Positions 63,380-64,000 of a DNA stretch of 64,000 nucleotides are shown piece by piece (within the stretch, counting starts at the first letter, position 1; the number at the start of each line of letters is the position of its first letter). A program made the translations under genes and the position numbers. The stretch lies in assembly GCA_029194675.1 (NCBI GenBank), contig JARFXP010000001.1:1294501-1358500 (forward strand), given 5' to 3'. Under the pieces are notes generated by a model. That model worked only from the letters and a program-made list of their open reading frames with translations. It searched no databases and was not told the origin of the DNA. Source of the DNA: Nitrospira sp. GTDB taxonomy: Bacteria > Nitrospirota > Nitrospiria > Nitrospirales > Nitrospiraceae.

Positions 63380-64000
63380 ATGCCGCTGACCCTGCTTGGA
63401 CGAGACAATCCGCTTGCCTCCTCGTCCGAACAACTCAAGTTGTTGGAACAATCGGGCACCCGTCTCCCCTTTGAAGCACAGCTGAATCAGGCCGGCTTAT
63501 ATCCGCTACGTGCCACTGGGATCACCGTCTTCCAGATCAATGTCGGGAAACTCTGTAACCAGACTTGCCGCCACTGTCACGTGGATGCCGGACCGGATCG
63601 TCTCGAGACCATGTCCTTGGAAACGGCTGAACAATGTATTCACGCTCTGGCGAAAACCGATATTCCGACGATGGACATCACAGGAGGCGCGCCGGAACTG
63701 AACCCTCACTTCCGTTGGCTGGTCGAACAGGCTCAGAAACTCGATCGACACGTGATGGATCGCTGTAACCTATCTGTGTTGCTGCTTCCTTCGCAGGCGG
63801 ACCTGGCGGAATTCCTGGCCAGTCACCGAGTCGAGATTATCGCGTCGCTTCCGTCTTACCGGGCCAGCCAGACCGATGCGCAGCGAGGCAATGGCGTCTT
63901 TGAGAAATCGATCGAAGCACTCCGTCTCTTAAATCGTTTCGGCTATGGACGACCGGACAGCGGGCTCTCGCTGAACCTGGTCTACAACCCTGTAGGAGCG
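63380..64000 (+). CDS. arsS: Arsenosugar radical SAM enzyme ArsS, 3' end outside window
   Basis: From the ATG at 63380 the frame is open to the end of the window (207 codons). The radical SAM motif is CNQTCRHCHVDAGP, preceded by TVFQINVGKLC, as in ArsS. The enzyme is thought to add a 5'-deoxyadenosyl group to dimethylarsenite to make arsenosugar precursors. It follows arsR by 30 bases. The C-terminus lies outside the window. Confidence 0.9.
   Translation, partial: MPLTLLGRDNPLASSSEQLKLLEQSGTRLPFEAQLNQAGLYPLRATGITVFQINVGKLCNQTCRHCHVDAGPDRLETMSLETAEQCIHALAKTDIPTMDITGGAPELNPHFRWLVEQAQKLDRHVMDRCNLSVLLLPSQADLAEFLASHRVEIIASLPSYRASQTDAQRGNGVFEKSIEALRLLNRFGYGRPDSGLSLNLVYNPVGA

Noticed and set aside
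1-64000. CRISPR arrays, rRNA and tRNA genes
   Set aside because: No regularly spaced direct repeats and no rRNA were seen. The only tRNA-like 3' end belongs to tmRNA at 49162-49510. A tRNA scan was not possible, so a missed gene cannot be fully excluded.

Overview
The window most resembles a chromosome segment of a Nitrospira-type bacterium (phylum Nitrospirota). This is an inference from three things: moderately GC-rich coding sequence, the mix of housekeeping genes (MtaB/MiaB, MutY, Lon, RecQ, NnrS, OtsA/OtsB, arsenosugar genes), and intergenic inverted repeats that look like those I know from Nitrospira genomes. No rRNA or tRNA gene was seen. One tmRNA gene (ssrA) was found on the minus strand at 49162-49510. 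The first gene (DUF4359-like) and the last gene (ArsS) run off the window edges.

Layout. 1-10 kb holds housekeeping and envelope genes: AmpG-type permease, the overlapping tRNA methylthiotransferase pair mtaB-miaB, a lipoprotein, a MutY-MutT-exonuclease repair operon and a PilZ protein. 10-16 kb is a conflict-type cluster: a lipoprotein with kinesin-light-chain TPRs and a CHAT protease, a TIR protein with membrane helices and a secreted Ig-like protein, beside a truncated CHAT copy. 16-17 kb is a HEPN/MNT module with a frameshifted HEPN. 17-20.4 kb is a Nudix gene and lon. 20.4-24.2 kb holds a hydrolase-like protein lacking its expected serine and a DUF4062-NACHT-TPR STAND gene broken by two in-frame stops. 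24.2-27.3 kb is a palindromic repeat element, a TumE/TumA-like toxin-antitoxin pair and two exported proteins. 27.4-34.1 kb is a seven-gene plus-strand run: a degenerate alkaline-phosphatase-superfamily protein, a small exported protein and five HEAT-repeat proteins. I consider this the best candidate for an undescribed system. 34-37 kb is ugd and a membrane-fused spermidine-synthase-like gene.

37-49 kb looks like accessory DNA: an integrase remnant, an AT-richer orphan gene, a giant MalT/SARP-type ATPase regulator, otsB and an otsA fused to a periplasmic sensor region, a receiver-domain protein, then the wreck of a helicase plus type III restriction-modification locus (Mod tail, DUF4160, DUF2442, Res remnant), ending near ssrA. 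49.7-57 kb contains nnrS, recQ, a methyltransferase, a C39-like peptidase and a GNAT gene broken by a 5-bp tandem duplication. 57-61 kb contains a very large RelA/SpoT-domain protein interrupted by one in-frame TGA, and two orphan HicB-like genes. 61.8-64 kb is an arsM-arsR-arsS arsenosugar operon.

A recurring theme is disrupted conflict or mobile genes beside intact housekeeping genes. Three disruptions are single-base indels at homopolymers and could be assembly errors. The three in-frame stops and the 5-bp duplication are less easily explained that way.
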